This document shows positions 1 through 12,799 of a stretch of 64,000 bases of DNA, piece after piece. The stretch lies in NCBI RefSeq assembly GCF_042242105.1, contig NC_092035.1, positions 3,116,083-3,180,082 on the forward strand, read 5' to 3'. The position numbers and the translations under genes were made by a program. This stretch comes from Pempheris klunzingeri (Eukaryota; Chordata; Actinopteri; Acropomatiformes; Pempheridae). The notes beneath the pieces were generated by a model. That model was given only the letters and a program-made list of their open reading frames with translations. It was not told the DNA's origin and did no database searches. Each line of letters starts with the position of its first letter. Within the stretch, counting starts at the first letter, position 1.

Positions 1-149
1 GAAATAATCATCTAATCAGGCGTGCACACACACACACACACACACACAAATATACATTTCATGCATGTAAGCTTCTCTGCATACAGTGCATGCACAGAGA
101 GCAAGCAGGTGTGCAGATAGGATGCAAACATTAACACACACACACACAC

Positions 150-955
150 AAACTTGTTGCTAGGGATCCACTGATCTGACTTTCTGGTCCAAATATCGAT
201 TCCAATACCCGGGCTTTGGGTACCGGCCGATACAGATCCCAGGGTTTAATAACTGAGCTGTATGCCTCACTGTGTGTATTTGTAACATTGGCTTGTGGAA
301 ATATTGTGGCTTATAGCTTATATTGTGGCTTTTTTGCTCTGTGTTTGTTCCCCACCAGGGTTTCGGTCACGGACGCGTGGGTAGGCTGCGTTGACGGCTT
401 TGTGGTTGGTAGGTTCTGTCTTGAGGCCCGGTGCACCCGCGGTGGTTTTGTGTCCATCTCCTCATCTGGAGCAATGCTAGTAATGTTAGCGTAAGCCGAC
501 ACAAAGCCAGTTTAAAGGCCATTAAAACCACGACGTTTTTCAGAATGCTTGTCAAAGTAAGATATGCTAAAAGCACAGTAAGATAATCCAGAGAAGCGTA
601 GAGGAGTTTCTGTTCAGAGAGGTCTGATCACAAAGTCTGCCAGCTATTTGAATCAGTATCAGTGCAACACTATTGACACCTAAATATCTGTATTAATCCC
701 CATTAATTCCACTTAGCCTAATCTGAACCATAACCACTGAAAGCGTCACCCTGAGAGGACGAGAGGGTTCATATCCTGTATTTTTCTTACTGTCAACATG
801 ACAAATGGGTTTTTTGTCGTCAGTATCTCCTTATTTTGCCTCTTAGAGCTCCATTGTTGTCCCAAAATCTAATTAAAAAAACACATCAATGAGCTGATAC
901 ACTGGTTAACTTGTTTATTTTGAGCCGATCCGAGTGGTGATCCTAGTGTTGCTTC
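150..955. mobile_element. Possible hAT-like non-autonomous DNA transposon
   Basis: The left end (GCTAGGGATCCACTGATC) and the reverse complement of the right end (ACTAGGATCACCACTCGGAT) are imperfect inverted repeats about 770 bp apart. The left end also has the GATACC/GGCCGAT-rich sequence common in fish hAT derivatives. No transposase is visible. Target-site duplications were not resolved. Confidence 0.35.
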
Positions 956-1858
956 AGTACCTTGTTCCACAGTACTCGGGTGTGTTTGTAACACCGTTTA
1001 AGGTTGTAATGCTTCCATTTCCATCACTGGAAATGATGTCTGTCACTCTGCTAAATACTCACTAGCACTAAAGGGGTGTTCCCATTATATGTACTATTTA
1101 CACACAGACCAGGTGGAGAGAGACATGATAGTGTAATGTTAGGTTTGGTCTTTTCATGGGACTTGGAGGTTGACAATACAATATACACAAAGTAACACCC
1201 GCCTTACTCTTTTACCCTAAACACAAGTACCTTGTGGGAACCAGCTTTTTGTCCTGAAATGCTGATGAATCATATGATTGTGTTAGCAGATTTATATCCA
1301 CGCAGTGTATTGCAGCTGCCTGTTGGCCTTGTGCTGAGAGCCTCATATGAAAACATCCTTCATCTCCCTCTGTATCTCATATAAAAATATATAAAAAAAA
1401 CAACAACAAATGCTGCATATTATTTCATTCTCAGCTTAAATGTTGAGTGTTTGTGTCTCTCCGACATATTAATGCTCAGTTGGCAGGTGCCTATGATATT
1501 AAAAATCAGATACTGAACTGCAGTAAACACTCAACAGCAAGAGAACTGAAAAATAGATCAATCGTGCCGATGGGAGAGAGAGAAAAGCGCTGAAAAGAAA
1601 AGGAGGAAGGGGGGTGGCGAGATCGACTGTAGCTTTGACCTCTTGGCAGACACAAAGCCCCCCTCGTTTAAAAAAAAGCCTTCCACTGCCAGTGCATTTT
1701 ACTGTATCAATTGCCCCCCCACTCCCGTGCCCTCTCAGCCGCCCACCCCACATGGTTGGATAGCCGATAAGTTGGAGCCCAGGACTAAAAGCTCCCGCAG
1801 GCGAGCAACAATAGAACTCCTACTGCCAAGGAAAGGAAAGAAGGAGAGTGCACACTCT

Positions 1859-1892
<34 letters not shown>

Positions 1893-2319
1893 TCTGTAGG
1901 GAGACATTATAGAAGTCATTATTCTGACCCTCCAAGTTGCCGCAGAAGCTCCGTGGGCTTTGAGCTGGCCGTGTGTGTGTGCGTGTACATGAGCCCTGCA
2001 GGATATCTTCCAGCCCCAGAGTGTGAGATCAGGAGAATTAAGAGTAATTTTCTTTCAAAGACTCCGGACTTTTTTTTCCCCCACTGAGTTGCACTGTCAC
2101 ACATTTCACATTTCTGCCGGATACATGTTGATATGCGCATAAACACACTTATGCATGGCTGGTACGAGGTGAATTTGGTGGTGAAATCGAATAATCAATG
2201 CATTTCAAAGTAAGAACCGAATCTGGAGTGAGTTAAAACACGCTTTAGAACAAAACTAGCAGAACTACAGCAACAAGTGATACAAGTGATAAGAGAAACT
2301 GTGAAAAGGCAGAGTTTTA
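956..2319. other. Gene-free stretch
   Basis: No coding exon recognised. Holds low-complexity sequence, including a CT-rich run around 1852-1896 and a short GT run near 1971-1986. Confidence 0.6.
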
Positions 2320-3812
2320 ATTATTCAGCACCACTGATCATGCCCATAACTCTCTTCTTAATCAACCCTACACCTACCGCCTGGCCCGTACTCAGGAGCT
2401 CTGAGAGTTTAGAAAGAAATTCTATCAAATTTAGTCCTTAATACAGATAAAGTAATTATAGTAAGTGACTTTAATATTCATGTGGACGATGATTATGATG
2501 GACGTAGGAACTTAGGAACCATGGAAACAGCTGTTGTCAACTTGTTTCTAAGGCCCCATCCTTACTAGGCTACTTAAAGAAGTCCCATCCTTAATTAATA
2601 TGTCTTTTCTGGATATGATCAACCAGTTTTTACTAACAGGCTATGTGTTATCTCAGCCGTTTAAAGAAGCTGTGGTTAAACCTCTTCTGATAAAATGCTC
2701 TCTTGGTTCAACTATACTGTAGACCTGTATCCAACCTCCCCTCTCTCTCCAAGAGCCACAAGAAAGTAGCAGCCAATCAGCTGTGTCATTTTCTAAATTC
2801 TAATAGTCTATTTGAGGATTTTCAGTCTGAACCATAGCAGAGAGACAGCACTGGTGAACAACCTCCTTATGGCATCACACAGAGGACTTCTCTCTGTACT
2901 TGTCTTGTTAGATCTGAGTGCTGCATTTGATACCATTGACCATCACATCTTATTACAGAGACCTGAACACTTCACGGGCATAAAAGGAACCACATTAAGT
3001 TGGTTTAAGTCTTATTGTGCTTGACCCTAAACATCTTAGAGATACATTTTCTAGCAGTATAGCTGCTCTGGATGACATTACTCTGGCCTCCAGCTCCACT
3101 GTGACGAATCTGGGAGTTATCTTTGATCTGGATTTGTCCTTTAACTCCCACATAAAACAAATTTCCAGCCTTTTTCCATCTACGTAATATTGCTAAAATC
3201 AGGCCCATCCTGTCTATGAATGACATTTGTCACTTCCAGGTTTGATTATTATAATTCCTTACTACCAGTTTGCCCCACTAAGTCCTTAAAGACTCTCCAG
3301 CTGGTCCAGAACGCTGCTGCATGTGTACTGACAAGAACTAGGAGAAGAGACCATCTTTCTCCTGTGCTGGCTTCTCTTCACCGGCTCCTGGTAAAATCAA
3401 GAATACAATTTTAAATCCTTCTCCTCACCTTAATGGTCAGCTTTCAACTATCAGGCTCCTCTCCCGGGGAATCTTGTTCAAGTGCTTTTCTCATCTCTCA
3501 CGTTTATTCACTGTTACCAGTGAAAGACACGACCCCTCCTCTCTCTCTCTCTCTGTCCAACATACACCCAACACGGACCCCGACAAAAGCCACCCTCCTC
3601 TGAGCCCGGTTCTTTGTGAGGTTTCTGAGTCTTGTCGCCTAATTCTTGCACATGTGGGGATTCTTGAACCCTTCATTTTGAATTCTTGAATCGTTGGGTC
3701 TCTCTCTTAATCAAATAGTTTGGTCTAGACCTGCTCTTTATGGAAAGCATCCTAAGATAACATTTGTTGAATTGGCACTATATAAATTAAGATTGATTGG
3801 ATTGATTTCTTA
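2320..3812 (+). mobile_element. Degraded L2-type LINE
   Basis: Fragments in order on the plus strand: an endonuclease piece (VSDFNIHVDDDYD, near 2466), reverse transcriptase (LDLSAAFDTIDHHILL, near 2910, followed by GIKGTTLSWFKSY), an RT thumb piece (TVTNLGVIFDLDLSFNSHI, near 3102), and the C-terminal LQLVQNAAACVLTRTR block near 3297. The end has the ATTGATT-type 3' repeat typical of fish L2. Several stops and frameshifts make it inactive; pieces are missing between domains. Confidence 0.85.
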
Positions 3813-6204
3813 TCATTTCAATATTTCCAGCTTGTTGTCCATGCAGTAAAGTTTCTTGTAGCTCGTTACTAAGACACTTAACACTGGTTGAGTTGTAATT
3901 TTTTGTTGTATCGAGGGTTATGGACCAAGTTGCTATTAATGTTTGGCTTCTTTTTGCTCTGACTAGTTCACACTAACTGCTACACATCCTTGAAGAAAGT
4001 GCAACTACAACATTTGAAGTTTTCTACTTTTGTCCAGTTTGTTTTAAAGGCAGTTTTATGTTTTAATTGATGTGTGCGCCTGACCCTTGATCTAATCTTA
4101 AAAATGTTATGTGTGATGATGATGGCAGTCAGATAAAGATGGTGAAAGACTTAGAGGCTATCTTAGTGTTGCTTCATGCAGACTGCAGCTCTATGGGCAG
4201 CAATTCCTCCGATGCCAAAATACTAGTTTCAATGTCAGTGCAAACCCCAGTCAGCGCAAATTAACAGGGAGCGTTAGCCATCAATCATTTCCTAATACAC
4301 AGAATTTGATGTGGAAATCACGGTGCCATAATCCAAGGTGAGCAGATATACAGAAGAACAATTCAGATGTCATGAAGAATGATGTACGAACTCCGTAAAG
4401 GACTGGCTTTGCTGTAATAAATTTGGAGTCTGTACCAATTACAGCCACCTAATCTAAATGTTACAGCCAGGGGAGGTTGGCATATAGCTACTGAACCAAA
4501 CTGCATAGACAAGCAGGATATTTTGTGAGGTATGCTATGAAGCCTTGACCCTTTTATTAGACTGGTTTGTCTGCAAAATGCAGCAGGAATGTTTAAACTG
4601 GCACTAATGCAGCAGCTTTAAAATTTGGAAAATAGTATTGATTCATCTCACATTTTAGATTTTTGCCATATTCTTTAAATAGGAACATGTGGTGGGTGCT
4701 TCGTTTAGTTAAGAGCATAAACAGGCTTTTGTTTTCTCCCATCTTTTGGTCCAAGATAAAAAAAAATAAATCTTCATCAGTATAACAAGAAATAACATTA
4801 TCATCATCTTCGCTAATCTTTATTTTATTGCGGTATTTGTCATGTTAAACGTCTTCATCAGGGGTTTCTTTGTGCTGTTATCACCTTCGCCTTCGTCGTG
4901 ATCAGCAGCACCTTTATTGTCATCCTCATCATCATCACCGCTGTTGTCGTCCCCTTCATCATCCTGACCTCGCTGTCACTTTCCTCTTTAGGGCCTTTGA
5001 TTGGTCTGGACCTCTTGTATCTTTTTAGCCAGTGTCTGGAGAGGGCCTTTAGCTTTTAGGCTGAGCGGCTGATGGTTAGAGAGAAAAAGGATAAAAAGAA
5101 AAGAAAGAAAAAAAGGAGAAAGGGCGGAAGAAAGAGGGGAATCAGGATGGAGGCTGTAATAGGAGACACGCAGCAGGAGGGCTGTTTACTGTCACTGAAG
5201 GAGGAGAAGAGAGAGATGGGGAGTGAGACTGAGGGAGATGGACGAGTGGGAAAGAGGGAAGATTAGGGAGAGGTGAATAGAGAAGGGCACTGTTCAGGGA
5301 AAAGACTGCACCGCTTCTGTGCTGTAATAGAATGTTTCTTTAGGCTTTGTACCATTACAGAGTCTTTCTATACTGTAGCATCCACTGTACAGTGACAAAA
5401 ACCCTTTATGTAACTTCTCTAAGTCGGTCTGATACGCCGAATCTGTATTCTCACAGATACGTTTTTAAGCAAACACCTGCTCTGGTGCACTGAAGAACGG
5501 CGTGAGTAAATGACACAAAGTTAAGAAGCTATCATTAGAGGATTGGCTGCAGCACGGATGGATTAAGAAGACGTGATACCGCGTAATCCATCTTTATGTC
5601 TTCCTGCCTTTCACGTTGCTGGTTCCTTAGCAGTGACCAGCGAGGTAACAGCTGCCTGCCAAGGAGCACGTCTTTGCATGAACTAGCACCTGGACCGTTA
5701 AAGGGATCGGAGAGAATTCTGTGAAGCGCCATGACCAACCAAAACCGAAGCCATTTAACTAGACTATTCAATAACTAAACCTTACTTTAAGGCTCTGACA
5801 TTTACTGTCAAATGTCCATTTCATTGAGGTATAAACAAGAATTGAAGATTGAGAGAACACTCTGCCAGAAGCCGTGTAATCACATTTTGAGGTTTTCAGG
5901 TTTGCCCATACTGCAATAAATACATGTCATCTGCGCCTCTTCATCTAACCAGCTAACTTGTGGCCAGATTATCCTTTTTCACTAAAATAATCTGCCACCG
6001 CCGCCACAGAATACCAAAAAATAACGCCAACATTTTATTTCCTGAGGTGTTTCCTCCCCAGAGCTATGAGAAACTGAAATATATCAAATACTGTCTTCTC
6101 CCTCCAGAGAGAGAAACAAACAAACGCTTATTTCCAGTTCTGTATCTGGAGTGAGAATGTGTGTCCTGACGCTCTTATAGAAAAAGTCTCTATGCTGCAT
6201 CTGT

Positions 6205-6235
<31 letters not shown>

Positions 6236-8489
6236 CGAGTGTGTCTTCCAGATGCTGTTGGGAACATTCACACACTGACACTAATGTATGCTGCTGCTTT
6301 GAAGATAGCTGAGCAATGGAGTGGGAGGGAGAGACAGACAGAAAGAAAAGGGGAAATTGGTGAGGGTCTTACTTGTGCTTTCTAGCAATCAATAACACAA
6401 AGTCATCCAGGAGTAAGAGGAGTCATTACGGGCATGTTTAGCAGTAACTTGAAGACCACTAAAATTCAGCATTCAACAGTTTTGAATCGATCTTCATCAT
6501 CATCACTTCGTTCCACACTTCCCAGGCTTCAAGGTGACTGCCGTTAAGATTTTTGTTTTTCTTAATTTTAAGTGCACACATGGCGACGCCAAGACAGCGA
6601 ATTTTAACCCTGAATTTCCAAGCAATTCCTCATCAAATGTTCCCTTTACACTCCTTTGAGTATCAAGGTTAAGATGGTCTTTTGGTTTCCTTTGTTTTCA
6701 TTAGTTTACCCATTTAGGCGATCACTGCTACAGCTCTAGAGTTCTGTGAGTTTTTGGGTCCAATATGTTAAAGCATGTGCAGAAGTCCCATCCCATTGAA
6801 AAACATGAACATGACTCATTCAAACAACCACTGTGACTATGCCTTCTCTTACTTTTTGATTCATTATCATGTTTTTTTGTTCGAAGAATGACAAAACACT
6901 AAGTTTCTACTTAAAAGATGCTGTATCGGAGGCCCGTACCTGTCTACGTCCGTCACAAGATGTGCAGGAATGAGGGGAGGGCTCATTGGTTAGTAGAAAC
7001 CGAGAGAGAAAAAAGAAGAAAATTACTAGAAAATAAAAAGCTGTGGTTACGACGAGGTAAAGTTAACATTTGTTCCCCTTCGGGTACAATAAAGTCTGAA
7101 TTAAATTTTGCACTGACCTCCAAAGCTAAGCATAAAAGATTCTATATAACATCTATATAAACTGTCATCATAAGAAAAGTCCTTGAAGGATTGTGGGCTT
7201 CACAGGAATAAAACGAGAACATTTCTGAAAAGGAATAGATGGCCTTGAAGATGATTGTACTTTTCCAAACATATGGCCAACAACTTATTTAAAAGTCAGC
7301 AAACTTTATGCTGAAACGGCGGAGAAACCAAGCGGTTCCACGCTCAAAATGTAAAAAAGGTTTTGTGCAGAGGAGATCCTCTCTAAGTTTATTAAGCTTT
7401 TAACCTTCTGCTCCGAGGACCAAAAGCATCAGAGTAACGAGTAACTCCACACTAAAGCTGCCACCAACAATCATTCATTTCATTACAGATTGAAGTATTT
7501 ATTATTTTCTGTTACTCATCCTGATTCGCAGAGCCCAAAAGTCTTCTTATTGACAGACCAGCAAATCCTCACATTTGAAGGAGCACAGAACATTTTTTAG
7601 GTGTATTTCCTGTATACGTTTCTTGGTCCTCCACATATTTACATACATTTCTTATCCTTTGCATACAGCCAGGCCAGCGGCTTCTACACCCACTGCGAAT
7701 GCGTGTCTCCCCCAACTTAGACTCCTCCCGTATGAATGATGTGTGAATGGGTGAATGAGGGTGTGGTGTCGAAATGACTCCTCTCATCAAACCTGCATCA
7801 CGTAAGCAGAAGAAGTACTGCTCTTTTCCTGGGAGAGGTGCTTTCAGTAAACACTTCAGATGCTCTTAAAACAAAATCACCATTCCATAGATTAAAGAGC
7901 GCTTCCTACTTGTTCACAAATACACTCTTAACCTCTAAGATTGATTGTTCTCAGATGAGTTGGCCCTGCACCGTACCCAGACCTCACTTGTCCACACAAA
8001 TACACCCTCTCAAGTGCTCACCTGTCGAGCTATTCCAGCGTTCTTTACCTGCCACCGGGACCGGCTCCAACAACTGTCAATTATCTGTAAACCAATCCCG
8101 CAAGCGATTGACAAGCCCGTAGAGCCAGGGATCGAGTTCAGTCTCTTGGGGATCTGTGTTTGTGTGTGTGTGTGTGTGTGTGCCTGTGTGGGATCAACCA
8201 GCGACACTACTAAGCTCTGACTTCAAGCAGCTCAGGTTGACTAGAAGTCGATGGGCTGATAAAACCAGCTAAGTGTGTGTGTGTGTGTGTGTGTGTGGCA
8301 TAGACATTGTTGTCTGAAGACCATGGGAACACATGGACACCGCTAATCCTTTAACCACCATCGGGAGAAACCCACCACATAAAAACACACACACAGGAAG
8401 TCTGTTTGCTGTTGCTGAGTTTTCTTTTCAGTCTCCTACAAATACTCAAATGTTTCTTGCAGCCGAAGTTTCTTAATAACCCCGAATGT
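3813..8489. other. Gene-free stretch
   Basis: No exon or RNA gene recognised. Contains a purine-rich tract at 5072-5270, a CA repeat at 6207-6232, GT repeats at 8159-8181 and 8274-8297, and AT-rich sequence. Confidence 0.6.
5072..5270 (+). repeat. Polypurine tract
   Basis: Nearly 200 nt dominated by A and G on the plus strand. It produces a lysine/arginine-rich spurious ORF. Mirror-type polypurine tracts can form triplex DNA. Confidence 0.6.
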
Positions 8490-8830
8490 GGCCAGTTTGA
8501 CACATAGACTGTGTAGAAGAAGTGGATGCCGCCGTTTTGAAGCCTCCAGTTTCGTTTTACGGGTGGCGCCATCTTGATTTTTGGAAGTGACGTGTGATAA
8601 AGCAGATCCTGCTTCATTGTCTGTTTCGCTCTAAATGGGACCATAATTTAGTAAATGAACATAATGTTGTATGACTGAGAACTAACTAGTGAATGAGACC
8701 CAAACCCATTAGGAAAAAGTGTAATTTTCCCATTGACTTCAATTTATTAGTACTTCATTTTACAACCAGCAGAGTCGCCCCCTGCTGGTGCTCAGGAAGA
8801 ATGCAGGTTTAAGTAATGTCTTCAGTTTTC
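8490..8830. mobile_element. Dispersed teleost repeat with a CTCF-like motif
   Basis: Contains the block with CCCATTGACTTCAAT and, near its end, AGTCGCCCCCTGCTGG. I recognise this combination as a very common interspersed repeat in percomorph fish, but cannot assign a family name. Confidence 0.5.
8774..8788 (-). promoter_or_regulatory. CTCF-like motif within the repeat
   Basis: Read on the minus strand, CCAGCAGGGGGCGAC fits the CTCF core consensus. Repeat-borne CTCF motifs are known to spread in vertebrate genomes. Motif match only. Confidence 0.45.
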
Positions 8831-9968
8831 AGTTTTTACAGGTTGACGTCCTCTGTTGTTGTTGCTCCTGAAAGAAAGTTATGTTTAGACACTTTTTTAA
8901 TATTTTAATATGTTTACTTTTCATTTATTACTGATATTCACCCATTTTCACACATTGTAATCACAAATAATAAAATGTTTTCCTTGTATATCTGTACATT
9001 AAATCCTAATTGATCATATCACTTACTGTTATTGTATAATTGGTTTTAGCCTTGGTACCCCACGTTAGATAATTACAGTATGTTGGGCCCACAGTAACAA
9101 CAGTAACCAGGTACAGGGGGGTTTAGTTATAGTTGATTTAAAAAGAAATATGTCTTTTCTCATCTTTAGAAGTTATTGCTGCAGATTTTCAGCTATAACT
9201 GCCTTTTCTCTGCAGTAAAAGTCAGGAGAACGGACTTTTCAATAGGTTTTTACGTGATATTGTGTCAATTTGATTATCAAACTGTGGTACCTGTTGCACA
9301 GGAGGATATTTTAAGTTTGACCCTGGGAAAAGCAGGGCACAAATATAAATATCAGTTTGGATTAATATTGTATTTGTATTTCTGTGTTTTCATGCCTTTC
9401 ATGGAGGCTTAGATTAATGTCCTCACTGGACTGGTGCTGAGAACAAGACAATGTCAAGCCCAACAAAGGTTCAAGGATGGCTCTTCAACCTCATCTTACA
9501 GCCTGTGTGTGTGTGTGTGGTGGGTGTGTATGGGGTGTGGGGTCTTATTAATGTCCTGAGTCTAACACTGTAATTATTCCCCTTTATTGTCCCCATAATA
9601 CAGGGCTATCAATCAGAACCTGAGTCTGTGAAACAGAGAACTGGACTGAATGCCGAATCGAAGAGGCAACAGCTTTGGACTCCTCTCCGATGGCTGCTGG
9701 GAGTGGAGGAGCCAGGAACACTGCAGCGAAGGAGACCAGGGTGATTATTTAGCATTGAGCTCGGTGTGTTTAGTCGTCCTTGTGGATGACAAGTGGAGTT
9801 AAAAACAGCCAAAAACAGGGACAGGGAAAAAAAAAGAATTGCTATTCATGCTTACTTTTTTTTTTTGCAAGTCCTTGTTCAGAAATAATTAGCAAGAGAT
9901 ATACAAAGTGTACAACACACAGACATAACAGGCACCTAGTAGAAGTTAGCAGTGAGTTCTGGTTAGTG
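8831..9968. other. Gene-free stretch
   Basis: AT-rich, with a short GT run near 9506-9520. No exon, RNA gene or repeat family recognised. Confidence 0.5.
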
Positions 9969-10070
9969 CTGGGAAGTCTCCACTGTGGGACTAATACATG
10001 AGACGAGACGAGATGAGATGAGATTCCTAATAAAGATTCCTTTATTAGTCCCACAGTGGAGACTTCCCAG
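9969..10070. repeat. 28-bp perfect inverted repeat (foldback)
   Basis: Arms at 9969-9996 and 10043-10070 are exact reverse complements (start CTGGGAAGTCTCCACTGTGG), with a 46-nt loop that includes GAGAC/GAGAT repeats. The TTTATTAGTCCCACAGTGG arm resembles the tail of a common fish retroelement, so this could be two opposed copies or a small foldback element. Confidence 0.75.
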
Positions 10071-10967
10071 TGTTACCTGGGAAAAGTAGAAGAACAGCAG
10101 AAATTTAAACAAGATGACGTATAAAAACAGACACAATGTTCACACATTTCTGCTGTCGTTCTGAATTAAGATATTGCAGAGTTGGTGCACATTATAGTGC
10201 CGTTATTGTCCACATACATACATGATAACGGCCAAAACCTCAAGAAACCATTTAGTTAGGAAACTTGGTTAGTTGTTTTAAACTTTAAAATATAGTTTAT
10301 TAAGGCACCAATTTGACGTTTTGTTACAGTTTCTGCTGACAGTTTCTTCAGCTTTAGAGGATCACCCTGGACATCTACTGTCTTCACCAGTAGCTCCAAC
10401 AATGCTTCGCGGCAGGAAATGAGGTAGGAAGTAGCGATAAAGCTGTTAGATTCATCCATAGAGTAAAAGAAATGTCCAAAGTTAATCAGTGTTATTACAT
10501 TTTATCACGATCCCGTATTGAGATCGCTCCATCGCTCAGTCGTACTTACACGCTTTGGCGATAGTAACCTGACTGCTGTGGTCAGGGAAGAAGCTTTGCA
10601 ATAGCAAGAAAGAAGCGAATGACACCAGTTGGCTCCAAGCATCAGCACAACCTGTGTTTGATACCATATTCAGCTCAACAATCCTTGAAAACTCTCTGAA
10701 GGTTAGAAAACTTCACCAAGTACCGCAGCCTCCCAGACATGTCCCATTGTCAACAGCTCCACCTTGAGAATAGCAGCTCTCAGAGGCATCCAAGGCTGGA
10801 GATAAATAAAACAAAGCTGGAGAGGCACAGAGTGGAGAAAGAGAGAGAGATGAGGAAGAAAGACGAGAATGAATGCTAACAAAAGTGAATACAGTTTTCC
10901 AAGGCTGCTTAGATTGGATCAATTCAGCAGTGACTGAGGACTGCGAAGAGAGGTAAACACGTTAGAT

Positions 10968-11000
<33 letters not shown>

Positions 11001-12054
11001 ATGGAGTTTGGTTGTATTTTTGAGAGTGTAGGAGTTTGAATTCAGTCAGTGAGGTCTTTGTCTTCAAATGAACCCAGTTAAATGGAAGGACGAGGAGAAA
11101 TATGAATCCTCGGTCCAAACTAATTGATTACATACAAGGTTAGCTACTTCAGCAGTAAAATATTACCTACGATGGCCAGAATGACGGACAAGACAAACAA
11201 TGATATAAAGATCCTCTATTCTCTAGGTGTGTGTCCTTGTTCCTTCGCGTCTTCTTTTATTTCTTGCACAGTATTATATTTTATTTCTCACTTTTGGATC
11301 ATTGTGTATAAAGAAGTCAGAAAAATCAACTGGTATTCAGTTGGTCTCCTCCTTTAAAGAGCCTAAAAGGAATTCATAAAACCAATTTTATCAATCAATT
11401 AGGTGCTTTTGAGGTATAAAACAGTCTAAAAACTTGACTCTTTAGCCTCTGACTTGACCCAGCTGAGAAGAACACGAAGCTGTGCCCAAATAAAGGCAGC
11501 TGCTCTAAAAATGTGCAAGATAACGTTTCAGTCAAATGTACATTTTTACATTCAGAGTATCTGAGTGTGACTGAAACAGCGAACCCATTTCAAGAACCTT
11601 TCTCCTTCAAAGTCTCCATTTCAAGAGCGCACACACTGTAATATTCTCATCCTCGCACTCTTCCAAATGTGGCCTAGAAACATGGTCGTCTTTTCAAAAT
11701 TGGAGGAGACCGTCCTTTATAATTTTCCAAATGTGCCACTCATTAGTTCAGTTCAAGTTCTGTCTCAGGAACGGGGGCCGATCAAATGCCAGAGGCCTTT
11801 CATCGCTACAGGTGCTTTTTCTTTTTTCACTCGCTCAGACTCACTTGATCCGCCTGTGCGCTAAATATGAGAGCTAAGAGACGGCGCTTAGCTCAGTGCA
11901 AAGACTGCAAACAGGAGGAAACAGCCAGCCTGCGTCTGTCCAAACCTTACTGACTTCTCTCACACAGTCTAGAGGGAATTAAGGACCTGGAGTTCCTTTA
12001 GATTATGTAGTGACAGTATGGCTAAACTTCAAGTCTACCTTAAGACAGAAAGTC
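10071..12054. other. Gene-free stretch
   Basis: GT repeat at about 10971-10999 and otherwise unremarkable sequence. No exon recognised. Confidence 0.55.
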
Positions 12055-12577
12055 CTGGGTGATAAACTCAGATCAAACTGAAGTTATTCTGCTCGGCCCC
12101 AAACACCTTACAGACACCTTTTCTACCAACATAACTACTCTGGAGTTGAAAGTCCTCTAAAGTAGTTCAGGAGGCAGAGCCTTCAGCTATCAGGCTCCTC
12201 TCCTGTGGAACCTCCTTCCAGTCTGGGTTCGGGGGGGCAGACCCCCTCTCTACATTTAAGAGTAGACTAAAAACCTTCCTTTTTGATAAGGCCTATAGTT
12301 CAGGGCTGGATCAGGCCTTGGACCAGCCCCTAGTTATGCTGCTATAGGCTCAGACTGCCGGGGGACTCCCATGATGCACTGGGCTCCTCTTCCTCTCCAT
12401 CATTACGTCTCATGTCCTCTGAATGTCTGCTACTAGCTTGCTATCTTCCCCGGAGCCTTTCTGTGGGTCTCTCTAATTAAAGAGTTTGGTCTAGACCTGC
12501 TCTTTATGGAAAGTGTCTTGAGATAACGCTGTTATGAATTGGTGCTCTATAAAGCAAGATTGATTGATTGATTGATA
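12055..12577 (+). mobile_element. Truncated 3' end of an L2-type LINE
   Basis: Begins with the remnant TEVILLGPKHLTDTFSTNI, the same protein region as in the copy near 3030. It skips to the FSYQAPLLW-type end and continues through the 3' UTR to a GATTGATTGATTGATT tail. Same family and orientation as 2320-3812. Confidence 0.8.
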
Positions 12578-12765
12578 TGTTTTATATGTGTGTGTGTGTG
12601 TGTGTGTTTTCATGCAATATACATTCTTCAGACCGGTCAGATTCAGACAGAGGTCCTCTTGCATTAATTTCAATTGCCTTTTTGCTTTCGTCTTTCTCTG
12701 GTTGACCTAGCCTAATTATCCATGTAATGATATAACCCCCAGGGGGAAAGGGGATCTCCCCATGA

Positions 12766-12799
12766 CCCCTCCCTCCCTCCTCCCTCCCTCCCGCTCCCC
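12766..12799 (-). repeat. G-quadruplex-type run on the minus strand
   Basis: The plus strand has repeated CCCT/CCCTCC blocks; the minus strand therefore has at least four runs of three or more G with loops of one or two bases. The adjacent 12690-12960 region has conserved-element-like AT blocks but no identified function. Confidence 0.55.

Noticed and set aside
5072..5266. Lysine/arginine-rich ORF
   Set aside because: Product of a polypurine tract.
8351..8644. 97-codon minus-strand ORF
   Set aside because: Falls within the dispersed repeat and ends in a CA-derived stretch; no domain.
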